Shown here: piece by piece, positions 9,201 to 17,681 of the stretch | How the letters are laid out: the number at the start of each line of letters is the position of its first letter | How positions within the stretch are numbered: position 1 is the first letter of the stretch | Assembly (NCBI GenBank): GCA_002344065.1 | Contig: DDTK01000007.1 | Coordinates: 222,749 to 286,748, forward strand | Reading direction: 5' to 3' | Source: Flammeovirgaceae bacterium UBA2366 | GTDB lineage: Bacteria; Bacteroidota; Bacteroidia; Cytophagales; Cyclobacteriaceae | Length of the DNA stretch: 64,000 bases | Position numbers and translations under genes: made by a program | The notes under the pieces: generated by a model | Database searches by the model: none | The model's input: only the letters and a program-made list of their open reading frames with translations | What the model was told of the DNA's origin: nothing

Positions 9201-12200
9201 CTCATAGTAATTCTGATCGAAGTCGGTACCCAAACGCATAAATACCCGCAAGTCATCGTCCTGCGCATTCGGACTATTGGCATGAACAAACATTTTGATC
9301 CGACCGTAGTTGAAGAAATCCATGTCGATATTTTTATAAATGGATCTTGCATCACCATTTTTCAGATTCTCCACACACACCTGAACGGATTGTTCATTCA
9401 GCTCGCGGTAAACCGATGAGGTATTATCGCGGTCGCGGATAAAGCCGGGTGGAAGTACATAGGGTGGTTTGCCGCTACTTGGATCTGGTGCTGAATTTTC
9501 TTCTATGTTTACAACAGAAAGAACAAAGTTATCGAAGTCAGGTTCCGGCTCTGGAATAAGGCCACCTTCTTCCAGGTTCTCAAGATATCTTCTCCACCGA
9601 CTACCAATCAGGCGGAAGTTAGCCATACGCATTACTACAGGCTGATCGAAATCCGTTACAATCATCCGTATATAACGGATGGATTTAAATCCTTCAAGAT
9701 TACCAACGCGGTTTTGAAAATTACGCACGGGTACACGAAACAGGTACCAGGTTACCTGATCTGGATTATTTTGGGTTGGTGTTATTTTGTCGACAATAAA
9801 TTCTTTCCCAATGTCAAGTTTTCCGGGCTCCAGACTAATCTCATATTCATAGTACTCTTCCAGTTCATTTAATGTGTTGTCGGCATTGAGGTCTTCATTA
9901 TCAGGTAAAAACCCATTCGAGCGCGGTATATCGCTTCCGGTATTTATAGGTGTGTTGTTTTCCAGGCCATTGTAAAGCTTATAGCGTTCCAGAATTTTAG
10001 CATTCTTTGAATCCAGGCTGCTGCCAAAGTAAAACTGAAAATCATCTGCTGATGGGTCGTTCAATACAATACTCTGAACGTTTGTGTTTGAGGCAAGTGC
10101 ATCAATGAAATCTTTGTACTTTTCCGGTTCATTGAGGTTTGAAATACCATCCCACCCCACGTCTTGGTTAACCCGGGCCGTTGTTGAATTATCAAAAGCG
10201 TTGGTAATGTATTGGCGATTCGCCACATAACCCCACGGGGTTTCTGTTGTGGTTGTTAAATCACCATCAGGAGGAAGACCATTTTCAAACCCGTGACGAC
10301 CATCGCGAATAACATCTTCTGAAATGCTGCCTAAATGAAAAATTAGTTTACCCCCCGTGGTATTGAAATCATTGTAAACACCGTCAATGATCTTACCTCT
10401 GTCTGAGTTGTTGATAAACGGATCCAGCATCCAAAACTCGACATATTCAATATTGGCTTTATCAAAATCAACTTCTGTACGAATGGCCGTAGTAATCCCT
10501 GCCCAGTTTTGTTTGGTTAGGTTATTGAGCTTGACAATGTTCTTATTGGAATCAAAAGTCAGGTCTGGATTGTAGTTGTAAGGTCCTCGCTCGTACGGAT
10601 AATAGGCGATATCTAAAATGGGCTCAAAGAAATTTCCTTGTGGAGGGTTCCGTTTCGGAAATATTTCAGTAGGCACTACCGCGCGTACGTAGTGATTTTC
10701 AAGATCGGTAGTGGTGATGTTGCTTGGCTTAAATTGCCCGCCATCCCGATAAAACTGATTATCAATAATGTACCATGCCAGTCGTGCACGTTTATAACCA
10801 GCGCTTGGATCATTAAGTGCACCACTTGTAATGTCATAGCGCGGATCTTTCGGTACGGAAGCCAGTTTCCAGGCCTGTGGACTCATGAGTGAGTAAGGTG
10901 TAGCCGTATTTTCAAAATCATCGATGTAGCCGGTTCCTTCACCATCTACTATGTTGGATGTGCCGGGTAGTAATTGTGCAAATTCACCACTCCAGTTAAT
11001 GGATGACATTTCTTTGGTTTGAATGCCCGGTATAGCATCAATAATTTTTGTCAGCAATCGGCTGTTTTTTCGAACATTGAAATCGAATCCATATTGCAGG
11101 TTGCGGGCAGGTTCGGTGCCTATAGCATTACGGGTAATGAGGGGTCGCTCATTATAATAGAGTAACGTTGATCCCAGGCTGATATCTTCATTTAACTGGT
11201 AATCGAAACGAGTTCCAAGCAGGGATCGCGTTTGAAAAGCAAAGGGATCGGCTTGCTCATATTGAATGCTTATATTCTTTCCTGAATTAAGGATCGCATC
11301 GCTTAAGATAGTTACGCGTCCGAACGTATAGTCAACCGTGTATTCTGTGCCTTCCATTAACGGTGTGCCACCGGCAAAAACCCGAACAGAACCTGGCGAT
11401 ACACCAAAACCCGGAATCAGAATTTCTTTTGCGGATCCTGCTGAGTAAGTACCCGTGAGGAAAAATTTATTCTTTGCAGCCACCAATTCAGCATCGGCAC
11501 GTGTAGTTCGATACAAGGTATCGTAAGCGTATTTCTGAATCAGGAAACTTTCCTGGGGATCACCTTTGAAAGCTTCTCGCAAAGCTTTACTAAAGGGTTC
11601 AAGGAATGGAAATATAATAACGCCAGTTTGGGTGTTGATGGTCAGCCCTTCTACAAAATCAAAATTGCCATCGCGTTGCGGGTCATTGACCGGATTTAGT
11701 TTATCCAGCCCGAAGACTTCAATTAATTGACGGTTACGCACATCCTGGCCTTCCTGAAGTTGCGGGTTATCAATACCGGAGCGGTCATCACGATAAATAA
11801 TGCGAAGTTGAAAATTTTCGCGGGTAAGCTGGCTTACATTAAGTGAGTAAATATTTTTTGCCATCAAATCCCATGTGGGAATAATGTTACGGGCCTGATC
11901 GCGAATACTTACTTTGCGGGGTCGCAACATTTTCAGGAAAATCACTTCACTGTCGGGGCGGCTGGCATAGTCTTCTGAGAGTTCGCCCACTTTATAGCTT
12001 CGTCCGTTGTACGTATATTCATAAGCCACGGCAAGGGCCTCATCGTTTTGTAATTTACGGGTGAGGGTTATATAGCCCAATTGTTTGTGAAAAGTATATT
12101 CAGTTGGGCTAAGTATTCGTGCTCCGGTTATTTTTTCATAATCCGTTCCATTGTTTGAGACGCCCGAGAAGTAGTCATCAAGTAATGCGTTAATGCCATC

Positions 12201-13448
12201 GGCATTCCGGTTAAAATTACGTACGTCTGCATACAAGTTGTTGGCATCATTGGTGTTGGGGAGGGTTGGGTTAGCGGATACAACGGTTGAATTATAAATA
12301 CGCTGCGGTTCTGCCAGGTCCATCAAACCTACCACGTTTCGAAGTGAGCGTGTATCATTGTTACGATTGAGAATGTAGATTTCAACACGGGTGATGTTTA
12401 TGCCGGAATAGATTTGAGGAGGATTGGCTGTCCATACTTCAAAGTTGTCACGGAAAAAGTGCCCTAAAAAGAAATGGCGGTTTTCATCGTAACTGGAAGC
12501 CACTATTTCAAAAGGTCGGCCCTGGCCGCTGTTGCCACCGGGTATATCAATAGAGGCGACTTTACCGCGTTGGGTGGAGGCAATGGTGGTGACAAAAAGT
12601 TTACCAAATTGCAATTGTGCTTTTACGCCAAATAAATTCTGTGATCCCTGGATAAGTGTATTATTCAACGGAAGGCTTACGTTACCGATTTCGAGCTTCT
12701 TCAATATGTCTTCTTTGAAACCCGTATACTCTACCTTCATATTATTCTGAAAGTCGAAGGAGTTGTTGTTATCAAAGTTTGCGCTTACGGCAAGTTTTTC
12801 TCCCACCTTTCCAATAACACTCATGTTTATTTGCTGATCGAATTCAAAGCCACCGTTGCGTTGCTGGCGAATGGGAATGTTGGGATTATCAATCCGTTGA
12901 AAGGCAACGCCAAAATCCAGGGTTACAAATCCCCGCGGAATCAGTTCCACATAGCTGCCACCAAAAATCCGGTCAAGTACGGGGCTAACATAAATTTTAG
13001 GAATAAGTCCGCGGCTGCTCACCGCACTCTCTCCATCCTGACTTTTTGATTTACCCTGCCAATAACCTTTAAGCATCTGCCTGTCCTGGTACGCTTTAAA
13101 TTCTTCGAACGACATGGTGGTAATGGGCCTGTAGTTGAGGTCGCCTATTTTTTCATAGATGGTATAGTTGAGACTGGAGTCGAGTGCTATTTCATAATTA
13201 ACCTTGGTAGGGTCTTTCAGGAATAAGGGAGACTGTGTAGTTGTGTTTGAAAAGGGGTCGCCATATCGGTCGCGCACCTGGAAGGTAGGCCTGCGGCTTG
13301 GGCGGTAGGATTGTTGTCTGGTAGTGTCCTGACGTGCTGGTTCCTGCTGCTGAAAAAAGAGCTCAGCATGTGCATGGGCGACAGGCTGCCCGGTAAGGAG
13401 CAGGGTTATCGCTACAGGTACAAGTAACACGTACGTTTTGAGCGTCAC
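6255..13448 (-). CDS. sprA: SprA, type IX secretion system outer-membrane translocon
   Basis: 2397 aa, within the 2300-2500 range of SprA/Sov proteins and by far the largest gene here. SprA forms the giant beta-barrel through which T9SS cargo crosses the outer membrane and is needed for secretion and gliding. Visible: a signal peptide (hydrophobic residues about 5-25 ending AHA), then the SprA N-terminal run with KIYVSPVLDRIFGG, VELIPRGFVTLDFG and an SFDFQNNMKVEY strand, long beta-strand-rich repeats, and a C-terminus ending in an aromatic barrel strand. The start is a GTG at 13448, 6 nt after the ruvA stop; no better in-frame start gives a signal peptide. It is in a run with ruvA upstream and gcvH downstream. 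The window also encodes a T9SS cargo at 26.3 kb. Confidence 0.97.
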   Translation of the reverse strand: MTLKTYVLLVPVAITLLLTGQPVAHAHAELFFQQQEPARQDTTRQQSYRPSRRPTFQVRDRYGDPFSNTTTQSPLFLKDPTKVNYEIALDSSLNYTIYEKIGDLNYRPITTMSFEEFKAYQDRQMLKGYWQGKSKSQDGESAVSSRGLIPKIYVSPVLDRIFGGSYVELIPRGFVTLDFGVAFQRIDNPNIPIRQQRNGGFEFDQQINMSVIGKVGEKLAVSANFDNNNSFDFQNNMKVEYTGFKEDILKKLEIGNVSLPLNNTLIQGSQNLFGVKAQLQFGKLFVTTIASTQRGKVASIDIPGGNSGQGRPFEIVASSYDENRHFFLGHFFRDNFEVWTANPPQIYSGINITRVEIYILNRNNDTRSLRNVVGLMDLAEPQRIYNSTVVSANPTLPNTNDANNLYADVRNFNRNADGINALLDDYFSGVSNNGTDYEKITGARILSPTEYTFHKQLGYITLTRKLQNDEALAVAYEYTYNGRSYKVGELSEDYASRPDSEVIFLKMLRPRKVSIRDQARNIIPTWDLMAKNIYSLNVSQLTRENFQLRIIYRDDRSGIDNPQLQEGQDVRNRQLIEVFGLDKLNPVNDPQRDGNFDFVEGLTINTQTGVIIFPFLEPFSKALREAFKGDPQESFLIQKYAYDTLYRTTRADAELVAAKNKFFLTGTYSAGSAKEILIPGFGVSPGSVRVFAGGTPLMEGTEYTVDYTFGRVTILSDAILNSGKNISIQYEQADPFAFQTRSLLGTRFDYQLNEDISLGSTLLYYNERPLITRNAIGTEPARNLQYGFDFNVRKNSRLLTKIIDAIPGIQTKEMSSINWSGEFAQLLPGTSNIVDGEGTGYIDDFENTATPYSLMSPQAWKLASVPKDPRYDITSGALNDPSAGYKRARLAWYIIDNQFYRDGGQFKPSNITTTDLENHYVRAVVPTEIFPKRNPPQGNFFEPILDIAYYPYERGPYNYNPDLTFDSNKNIVKLNNLTKQNWAGITTAIRTEVDFDKANIEYVEFWMLDPFINNSDRGKIIDGVYNDFNTTGGKLIFHLGSISEDVIRDGRHGFENGLPPDGDLTTTTETPWGYVANRQYITNAFDNSTTARVNQDVGWDGISNLNEPEKYKDFIDALASNTNVQSIVLNDPSADDFQFYFGSSLDSKNAKILERYKLYNGLENNTPINTGSDIPRSNGFLPDNEDLNADNTLNELEEYYEYEISLEPGKLDIGKEFIVDKITPTQNNPDQVTWYLFRVPVRNFQNRVGNLEGFKSIRYIRMIVTDFDQPVVMRMANFRLIGSRWRRYLENLEEGGLIPEPEPDFDNFVLSVVNIEENSAPDPSSGKPPYVLPPGFIRDRDNTSSVYRELNEQSVQVCVENLKNGDARSIYKNIDMDFFNYGRIKMFVHANSPNAQDDDLRVFMRLGTDFDQNYYEVELPLKITPGSAISATDIWPSENEFDFYLKDLYGLKARRDREGFSLDELYPQQGPAQFGKHGVRVLGRPDLSSVRVIMIGVRNPRTSNNRPYSVCVWANELRLTDFDRTAGWAVNTTLNAKLADFAMVSGSMRYMTYGFGSVSSKISERTREETFAYDVTANVNVDKLIPGNHGIKVPMLLSYQSTTINPNYDPANPDQKLDAALASFNTQEEKDDYVKLIRDREVRRSMNFTNVRKTKVNPQAKAHLWDIENLSFSYRYSDNVRQSFTIAESLKKDIGGSVAYNFSPKGAGVEPFKNSEGLKSPYLKFIKDFNLSFLPNNIMVRGDLDRSFSKIVYRNSLSNSESNYLKYFTFNRIYNLQWNLSKSLSFNYAARANAIVDEPEGDINTSEKRDSVLTNLKRFGRMKNFDQSVTVNYIIPLDKFPITDWIGAEYRFQANYNWMAGPVNRPDKPGEVIDLPDNLDFRNTIQNNRDQTLSGRLDMVKLYNKVGFLKNINNPPRPTTTRPQPNQKPDTVKTQTTPPIIKGFLRLLMSVRSINGTYTVTEGTILPGFEPNAHLFGMDKGFNAPGWDFIFGSQNPNIRFKAAENDWLVKTTSLTLPFTQTSTRSFSGRANVDPSADLKIQLDLKKDITDGYQEIFRYDDLENNYISLNPSRYGSYRISTIAIKTTFRPDNNNLESTTFKQFEQNLLTIQERFRQVNPNFEYDSISQDVVIPAFIAAYSGKSADKINLSPFPKTPLPGWRIDYNGLNKIEFFKNLFQSITISHAYAATYSVLNYSNSLQYENPNDVGINVPLEKYNNGIFSNLTNEAGRPVPIYIISQALITESFQPLIGVNLRTKSRLTARAEYKTKRELAMNISNAQVTEVNSKDVSMELGYTKNNMKLPIKSNGRTIVLKNDVTFRMNLTVSDQSTIQRKIEELNVLTNGNINFQLRPNISYVVNQKLNVQMYFERTINDPQVSNSFRRATTRFGFQVRFSLAQ

Positions 13449-13454
13449 GCAGGC

Positions 13455-14048
13455 TTAGGCGTTTTTCAAAGCTTGTTTAACTAAATCTTCCAAAGTAAGC
13501 GTATTTCCCGACTTTTTAAGGACGGTATCCACACTTTTCTCCGCAGCACTTTTGGTAATCCCAAGGGTGATTAGTGCAGATAACGCTTCGCTTCGCAGGG
13601 TATTGTGCTTAAGTCCCGGAATGCCCTGAATAGCGTCTTCCGAGAGGTCTTTCCTGAGTTTGTCTTTGAGCTCAATAATTACCCGTTGGGCGGTTTTTCC
13701 GCCTATACCTTTAATGCGTTGCAGGGTCGTTACATCCTCTTGAACGATGGCCTGCTTCAACTCTTCAGAGGATAGGAAGGAGAGCATAACAATGGCGGTG
13801 CTGGGCCCAATGCCATTTACAGAAATAAGTTGTTGAAAGAGTTTCTTCTCAGCCACCGAACTAAAGCCGTACAGCAGGTGTGCATCTTCGCGGATAGCGA
13901 GGTGCGTATGAATAAGGGTGTTTTCCTGATCTTTAATTTCCGCAAAAGTTTGTAAGGAAATACTGAGATGATACCCAACACCATTTACATCAATCACAAC
14001 ATGCGTTGGATCTTTTTGAACAAGCCTTCCTTTAAGAAATGAAATCAT
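13455..14048 (-). CDS. ruvA: Holliday junction branch migration protein RuvA
   Basis: 197 aa, normal length. RuvA binds four-way junctions and loads the RuvB motor. The N-terminal OB domain begins MISFLKGRLV; two helix-hairpin-helix segments follow (LISVNGIGPSTAIVML and LQRIKGIGGKTAQRVIIELK), and the C-terminal three-helix RuvB-binding domain ends the protein (SALITLGITKSAAEK). It lies immediately upstream of sprA with 6 nt between and probably shares its transcript. A structured 83-nt spacer separates it from the malic enzyme gene. Confidence 0.97.
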   Translation of the reverse strand: MISFLKGRLVQKDPTHVVIDVNGVGYHLSISLQTFAEIKDQENTLIHTHLAIREDAHLLYGFSSVAEKKLFQQLISVNGIGPSTAIVMLSFLSSEELKQAIVQEDVTTLQRIKGIGGKTAQRVIIELKDKLRKDLSEDAIQGIPGLKHNTLRSEALSALITLGITKSAAEKSVDTVLKKSGNTLTLEDLVKQALKNA

Positions 14049-14066
14049 GTCGAATTTAGATTGATG

Positions 14067-14130
14067 ATTTTCGATTTACGATTGGTATTAGGTTGTCCAA
14101 TACAAAAATCATAAATCTAAAATCGAAAAT
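14067..14130. repeat. Inverted repeat between maeB and ruvA
   Basis: ATTTTCGATTT at 14067-14077 pairs perfectly with AAATCGAAAAT at 14120-14130, with partly matching ATGATTT/AAATCAT words inside and outside the arms. The loop is 42 nt. The arms are made of the short word AATCG/AAATC in several permutations, which looks like a decayed dispersed intergenic element rather than a compact terminator. It fills nearly the whole 83-nt spacer. Confidence 0.5.
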
Positions 14131-14131
14131 A

Positions 14132-16408
14132 TTAAAGGTGATCATTTCGCTCGTGAAGTTGCGCATCCACAACAGCAATAGCGGCCATGTTCACAATTTC
14201 CCGAACGGAGCTTCCTAGTTGCAGTACATGTACAGGCTTTTTCATGCCTAATAAAATGGGTCCGATCGCTTCTGCTCCGCCAATTTCCATCAGCAACTTG
14301 TAAGCAATGTTACCAGCCGCCAGGTTAGGGAAGATGAGCGTGTTAGCTCCACCATCCACCAGGTTGCTGAACGGATAATTTTCGCGTTGTATCTCGGTGT
14401 TAAGGGCAACGTTGGCCTGAATATCCCCATCGATAATCAAATCGGGGTGCTTTAGTTTAGCCAGGCGTACGGCCTCGCGTGTTTTTTCCGGAACTTCCCC
14501 GCGTGATGATCCGAAGTTTGAATAGGAGAGCACGGCAATCTGTGGCTCAATATCAAAGAAACGTACTCCTCGTGCAGTCAAAGAAATAATATCCACTAAT
14601 TCGTGTGCTGTTGGGTTGAGGTTAACCGTTGTATCGGCAAAGAAATAAGTACCTTTTTTATTCAAGATGATATACATACCGGCCACGCGCTCAACACCTT
14701 CGGCCATACCAATTATTTGAAGTGATGGCAAAATTGTTTTTGGATAATCTTTGGTAAGTCCTGACACCAGTGCATCGGCTTCACCAACCTCTACCATCAT
14801 GGCGGCAAAATAATTACGGTCGCGCATCAATTGCTGGCAATCACGATAGGTAAGTCCTTTACGCTGACGTTTCTTGTACAACACAGCTGCATACTCATCA
14901 ACTTTTGCAGGTTCCCTGCGTGGATAGATAATGGGACAATCCAGTTCTAATTTGTGTTCGTTGATTAAGCGTTCAATTTCATCTTTATCGCCTAACAATA
15001 TGGGTTTGGCGATTTGCTGATCCTGTAGTTGCTGGGCTGCTTTTAAAATTTTTAAGTGGTGAGCTTCGGCAAATACAACACGTTTTGGATTTTGTTTTGC
15101 CCGATCAATAATCCGTGACATTAATTTCTGGTCAATCCCAATACGGTTTAATAACTCCTGGTGATAAGCACCAAAATCAGTAATGGGTTTTTTAGCCATG
15201 CCTGAATTCATAGCAGCTTTTGCTACTGCCGGAGAAATGGTTGTGATTAATCTTGGATCAAGAGGCTTGGGTATAAGGTATTCTCTGCCGAACGAAATTT
15301 TTTCAGCACCATAGGCTTTTACTACAATATCGGGAACAGATTCTTTGGCCAGGCTGGCAATGGCGTGAACGGCAGCCAGCTTCATTTCTTCATTGATTTC
15401 TGTGGCTCGTACATCTAATGCACCCCGGAAGATGTATGGAAAGCCAAGTACATTATTGACCTGGTTAGGATGATCAGAGCGACCGGTTGCCATGATTAAA
15501 TCCGGCCGGGATTTTTTAGCAAGGTCGTAGGCGATTTCCGGATTGGGATTTGCTAAAGCAAAAACGATTGGATCTTTGGCCATTGACTTTATATCGTCTC
15601 CGGTAAGGATATCAGCCACCGATAACCCGATGAAGAAATCAGCACCCTTAAGTGCTTCTGGTAAAGAATTTAAGTTGCGTGATGTTGCAAATTCTTTTTT
15701 GATATCATCCAGCCCGGGTCGATCAGCACGAATCACTCCTTTACTATCGCACATCACCAGGTTTTCCTTCTTTACCCCCAGGCTCAGGTAAAGCCGTGTG
15801 CAACTTACGGCTGCTGCTCCGGCACCATTCACCACCACTTTAATCTGATCAATTTTTTTATTTACAATTTCCAATGCATTGAGCAAAGCTGCGCCTGAAA
15901 TTATTGCTGTGCCATGCTGGTCATCATGCATTACGGGTATGTTCATTTTTTCCCGCAACTCATGTTCAATCTTAAAACACTCCGGTGCTTTAATGTCTTC
16001 TAAGTTTATGCCGCCAAAGGTGGGTTCAAGTGCTTTTACAATCTGGATGAACTTGTCAGGGTCTTCTTCATCGATTTCAATATCGAATACATCAATACCG
16101 GCAAATTTTTTGAAGAGTACACCCTTTCCTTCCATTACAGGTTTTGATGCTTCCGGTCCGATATTACCTAATCCTAAAACAGCGGTACCATTTGAAATAA
16201 CCGCTACCAGGTTTCCCTTGGAGGTGTACTTGTACACATCTTCTTTGTTGGCAGCAATTTCTTTACAGGGTTCCGCAACACCGGGTGAGTAGGCCAGTGC
16301 CAGATCAAGTTGAGAGCTCAGTACTTTTGTTGGAACAACTTCTATTTTACCAGGTTGCCCTTGCATATGATAATTAAGGGCATCTTGTTTTCTGATTTTC
16401 AGCGACAT
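14132..16408 (-). CDS. maeB: NADP-type malic enzyme fused to a phosphotransacetylase-like domain
   Basis: 758 aa, the length of MaeB hybrids. Residues about 1-430 form the malic enzyme: SPGVAEPC near the N-terminus, the metal-site run HDDQHGTAII, and the nucleotide-binding VVNGAGAAAVSC. Residues about 440-758 form a phosphate acetyltransferase-like domain (VVFAEAHHLKILKAA, DGDIQANVALN, LIFPNLAAGNIAYK). In characterised hybrids this domain is regulatory, binding acetyl-CoA, and not catalytic. Reaction: oxidative decarboxylation of malate to pyruvate with NADP reduction. It is first in the maeB-ruvA-sprA run and has a clear -7 box upstream. Confidence 0.95.
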   Translation of the reverse strand: MSLKIRKQDALNYHMQGQPGKIEVVPTKVLSSQLDLALAYSPGVAEPCKEIAANKEDVYKYTSKGNLVAVISNGTAVLGLGNIGPEASKPVMEGKGVLFKKFAGIDVFDIEIDEEDPDKFIQIVKALEPTFGGINLEDIKAPECFKIEHELREKMNIPVMHDDQHGTAIISGAALLNALEIVNKKIDQIKVVVNGAGAAAVSCTRLYLSLGVKKENLVMCDSKGVIRADRPGLDDIKKEFATSRNLNSLPEALKGADFFIGLSVADILTGDDIKSMAKDPIVFALANPNPEIAYDLAKKSRPDLIMATGRSDHPNQVNNVLGFPYIFRGALDVRATEINEEMKLAAVHAIASLAKESVPDIVVKAYGAEKISFGREYLIPKPLDPRLITTISPAVAKAAMNSGMAKKPITDFGAYHQELLNRIGIDQKLMSRIIDRAKQNPKRVVFAEAHHLKILKAAQQLQDQQIAKPILLGDKDEIERLINEHKLELDCPIIYPRREPAKVDEYAAVLYKKRQRKGLTYRDCQQLMRDRNYFAAMMVEVGEADALVSGLTKDYPKTILPSLQIIGMAEGVERVAGMYIILNKKGTYFFADTTVNLNPTAHELVDIISLTARGVRFFDIEPQIAVLSYSNFGSSRGEVPEKTREAVRLAKLKHPDLIIDGDIQANVALNTEIQRENYPFSNLVDGGANTLIFPNLAAGNIAYKLLMEIGGAEAIGPILLGMKKPVHVLQLGSSVREIVNMAAIAVVDAQLHERNDHL

Positions 16409-16427
16409 TAGAAATGTATTAAAGAGT

Positions 16428-16435
16428 CAAAGATA
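16428..16435 (-). promoter_or_regulatory. -7 element upstream of the malic enzyme gene
   Basis: On the minus strand TATCTTTG (16435-16428) is a perfect TAnnTTTG match ending 19 nt before the ATG at 16408. The -33 region is T-rich but lacks a clean TTTG at 19-21 nt, so only the -7 half is well supported. Confidence 0.45.
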
Positions 16436-16519
16436 GTACTCTGCATCATCTCTAAAAACCATTCAAAAAAGACCGTTTAACCGAATACCTAAAGCATTCA
16501 GTCAAAAAAAGAAGATGGA

Positions 16520-17608
16520 CTAAGGACTGGTTTTGCTAATTCCGGATTTGAATGTCCACAGAATAGCTTCAAACTCACGAATAGTTTCGCGTTGATCTTT
16601 TCCCGGACTGAAGCAAAATCCCTCTATATAATAAATACGCTGTTGTTCATTGTCAACTAAACCATAACTAATGAACGGCCCCCCCATGGAGTTGTTATTC
16701 GTTTTCCATAGCCAGCGCATTTCCATGGCAAAGCGATTATTGAAGTTAACCTGAGTGGCTTTTAAGGGTTTGAAAGGTACGGACGTTTCGGTTACAACGT
16801 AACTCTCAGGATTATCAGGATCATCGAATAAATATTTTCTGGCAATTTCGTTCCGCCAATGAATTAAACTGTCGGGTAGTAACTGATACTCGCTCTCATA
16901 GGGTTTCCAACTGATAAATATATTTTTATCAACCCGGTTGTCCATTAAGCGAAGCCATACAAAGTCTTCCTGCTTATCAGCCACCTTAAATCCAAAGGGG
17001 AGTTTAATTTCGAAGTCAAATTCTTTTCGGAGTGCTTCGGTTACTCCCCGTGTAGTAGTACTTTTTTCAAGTCCTGCATTTAACCTTTTCTTTTCTACCG
17101 TATTGAAGTAATCCTGAATTCGCTTTCCGTTTTGTCTCAGCTTTTTGATGAGGTTTTCCTGGGTATCGCTGAAGAGATACATCACCTCCTGCCCGCGTGA
17201 GTACTCATCTTTAGAGGTTACCAGAAAAAATGAAGTGTCCGTTCGTATGCGATCCAGCGTCTCTTCTGTAAAATTTTCCTTCATGATTTTTGAACCAGAA
17301 GTCTGCTGATCCAGGGTAAACACAAAAACCAGGTTTCGGATTTGCGTGAGCAGGGTAAAGCCCTTACGCGGATAGACATAGATCAGATCAAAAAGTGGTT
17401 CTTCACGAGGTAAGCCGGCTACTTCAGCTTTAAAAATTTTTCGCAACTCATGACCCAGTTCACCTTTCCATTGCACGGAATCAAGGATAAGAATCAAATC
17501 ACCGGGTTTGCCGGTAGCAGCGGGTAAATTTTCAACTCTGTTTTTTTCAGATGTATTGCATGCCCAGAAGCCAGCCAGAAAAATGATGCTGATAAAAATA
17601 ATTCTCAT
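16520..17608 (-). CDS. DUF4837-family lipoprotein
   Basis: 362 aa. The signal peptide ends FWAC (Cys17), a lipobox, so it should be lipid-anchored in the envelope. The body matches what I know of DUF4837: a GKPGDLILILD opening, PREEPLFDLIYV, the KIMKENFT segment and a C-terminal YIEGFCFSPGKDQRE stretch. The family is nearly confined to Bacteroidota and has no assigned activity. It lies 73 nt downstream of the lytic transglycosylase gene on the same strand, an arrangement that hints at a role in cell-wall turnover or surveillance (inference). Confidence 0.85.
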   Translation of the reverse strand: MRIIFISIIFLAGFWACNTSEKNRVENLPAATGKPGDLILILDSVQWKGELGHELRKIFKAEVAGLPREEPLFDLIYVYPRKGFTLLTQIRNLVFVFTLDQQTSGSKIMKENFTEETLDRIRTDTSFFLVTSKDEYSRGQEVMYLFSDTQENLIKKLRQNGKRIQDYFNTVEKKRLNAGLEKSTTTRGVTEALRKEFDFEIKLPFGFKVADKQEDFVWLRLMDNRVDKNIFISWKPYESEYQLLPDSLIHWRNEIARKYLFDDPDNPESYVVTETSVPFKPLKATQVNFNNRFAMEMRWLWKTNNNSMGGPFISYGLVDNEQQRIYYIEGFCFSPGKDQRETIREFEAILWTFKSGISKTSP

Positions 17609-17681
17609 ACCACAAGTTTAAAGCATAATGCAGAATTCACTGCATTCGTCACGAAAAAAAAGATGGAACCCCACAGGGAAT

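Noticed and set aside
14049..14131. CRISPR-like repeats in the maeB-ruvA spacer
   Set aside because: The words are short, irregular and palindromic, without spacers of uniform length; no cas genes are nearby.
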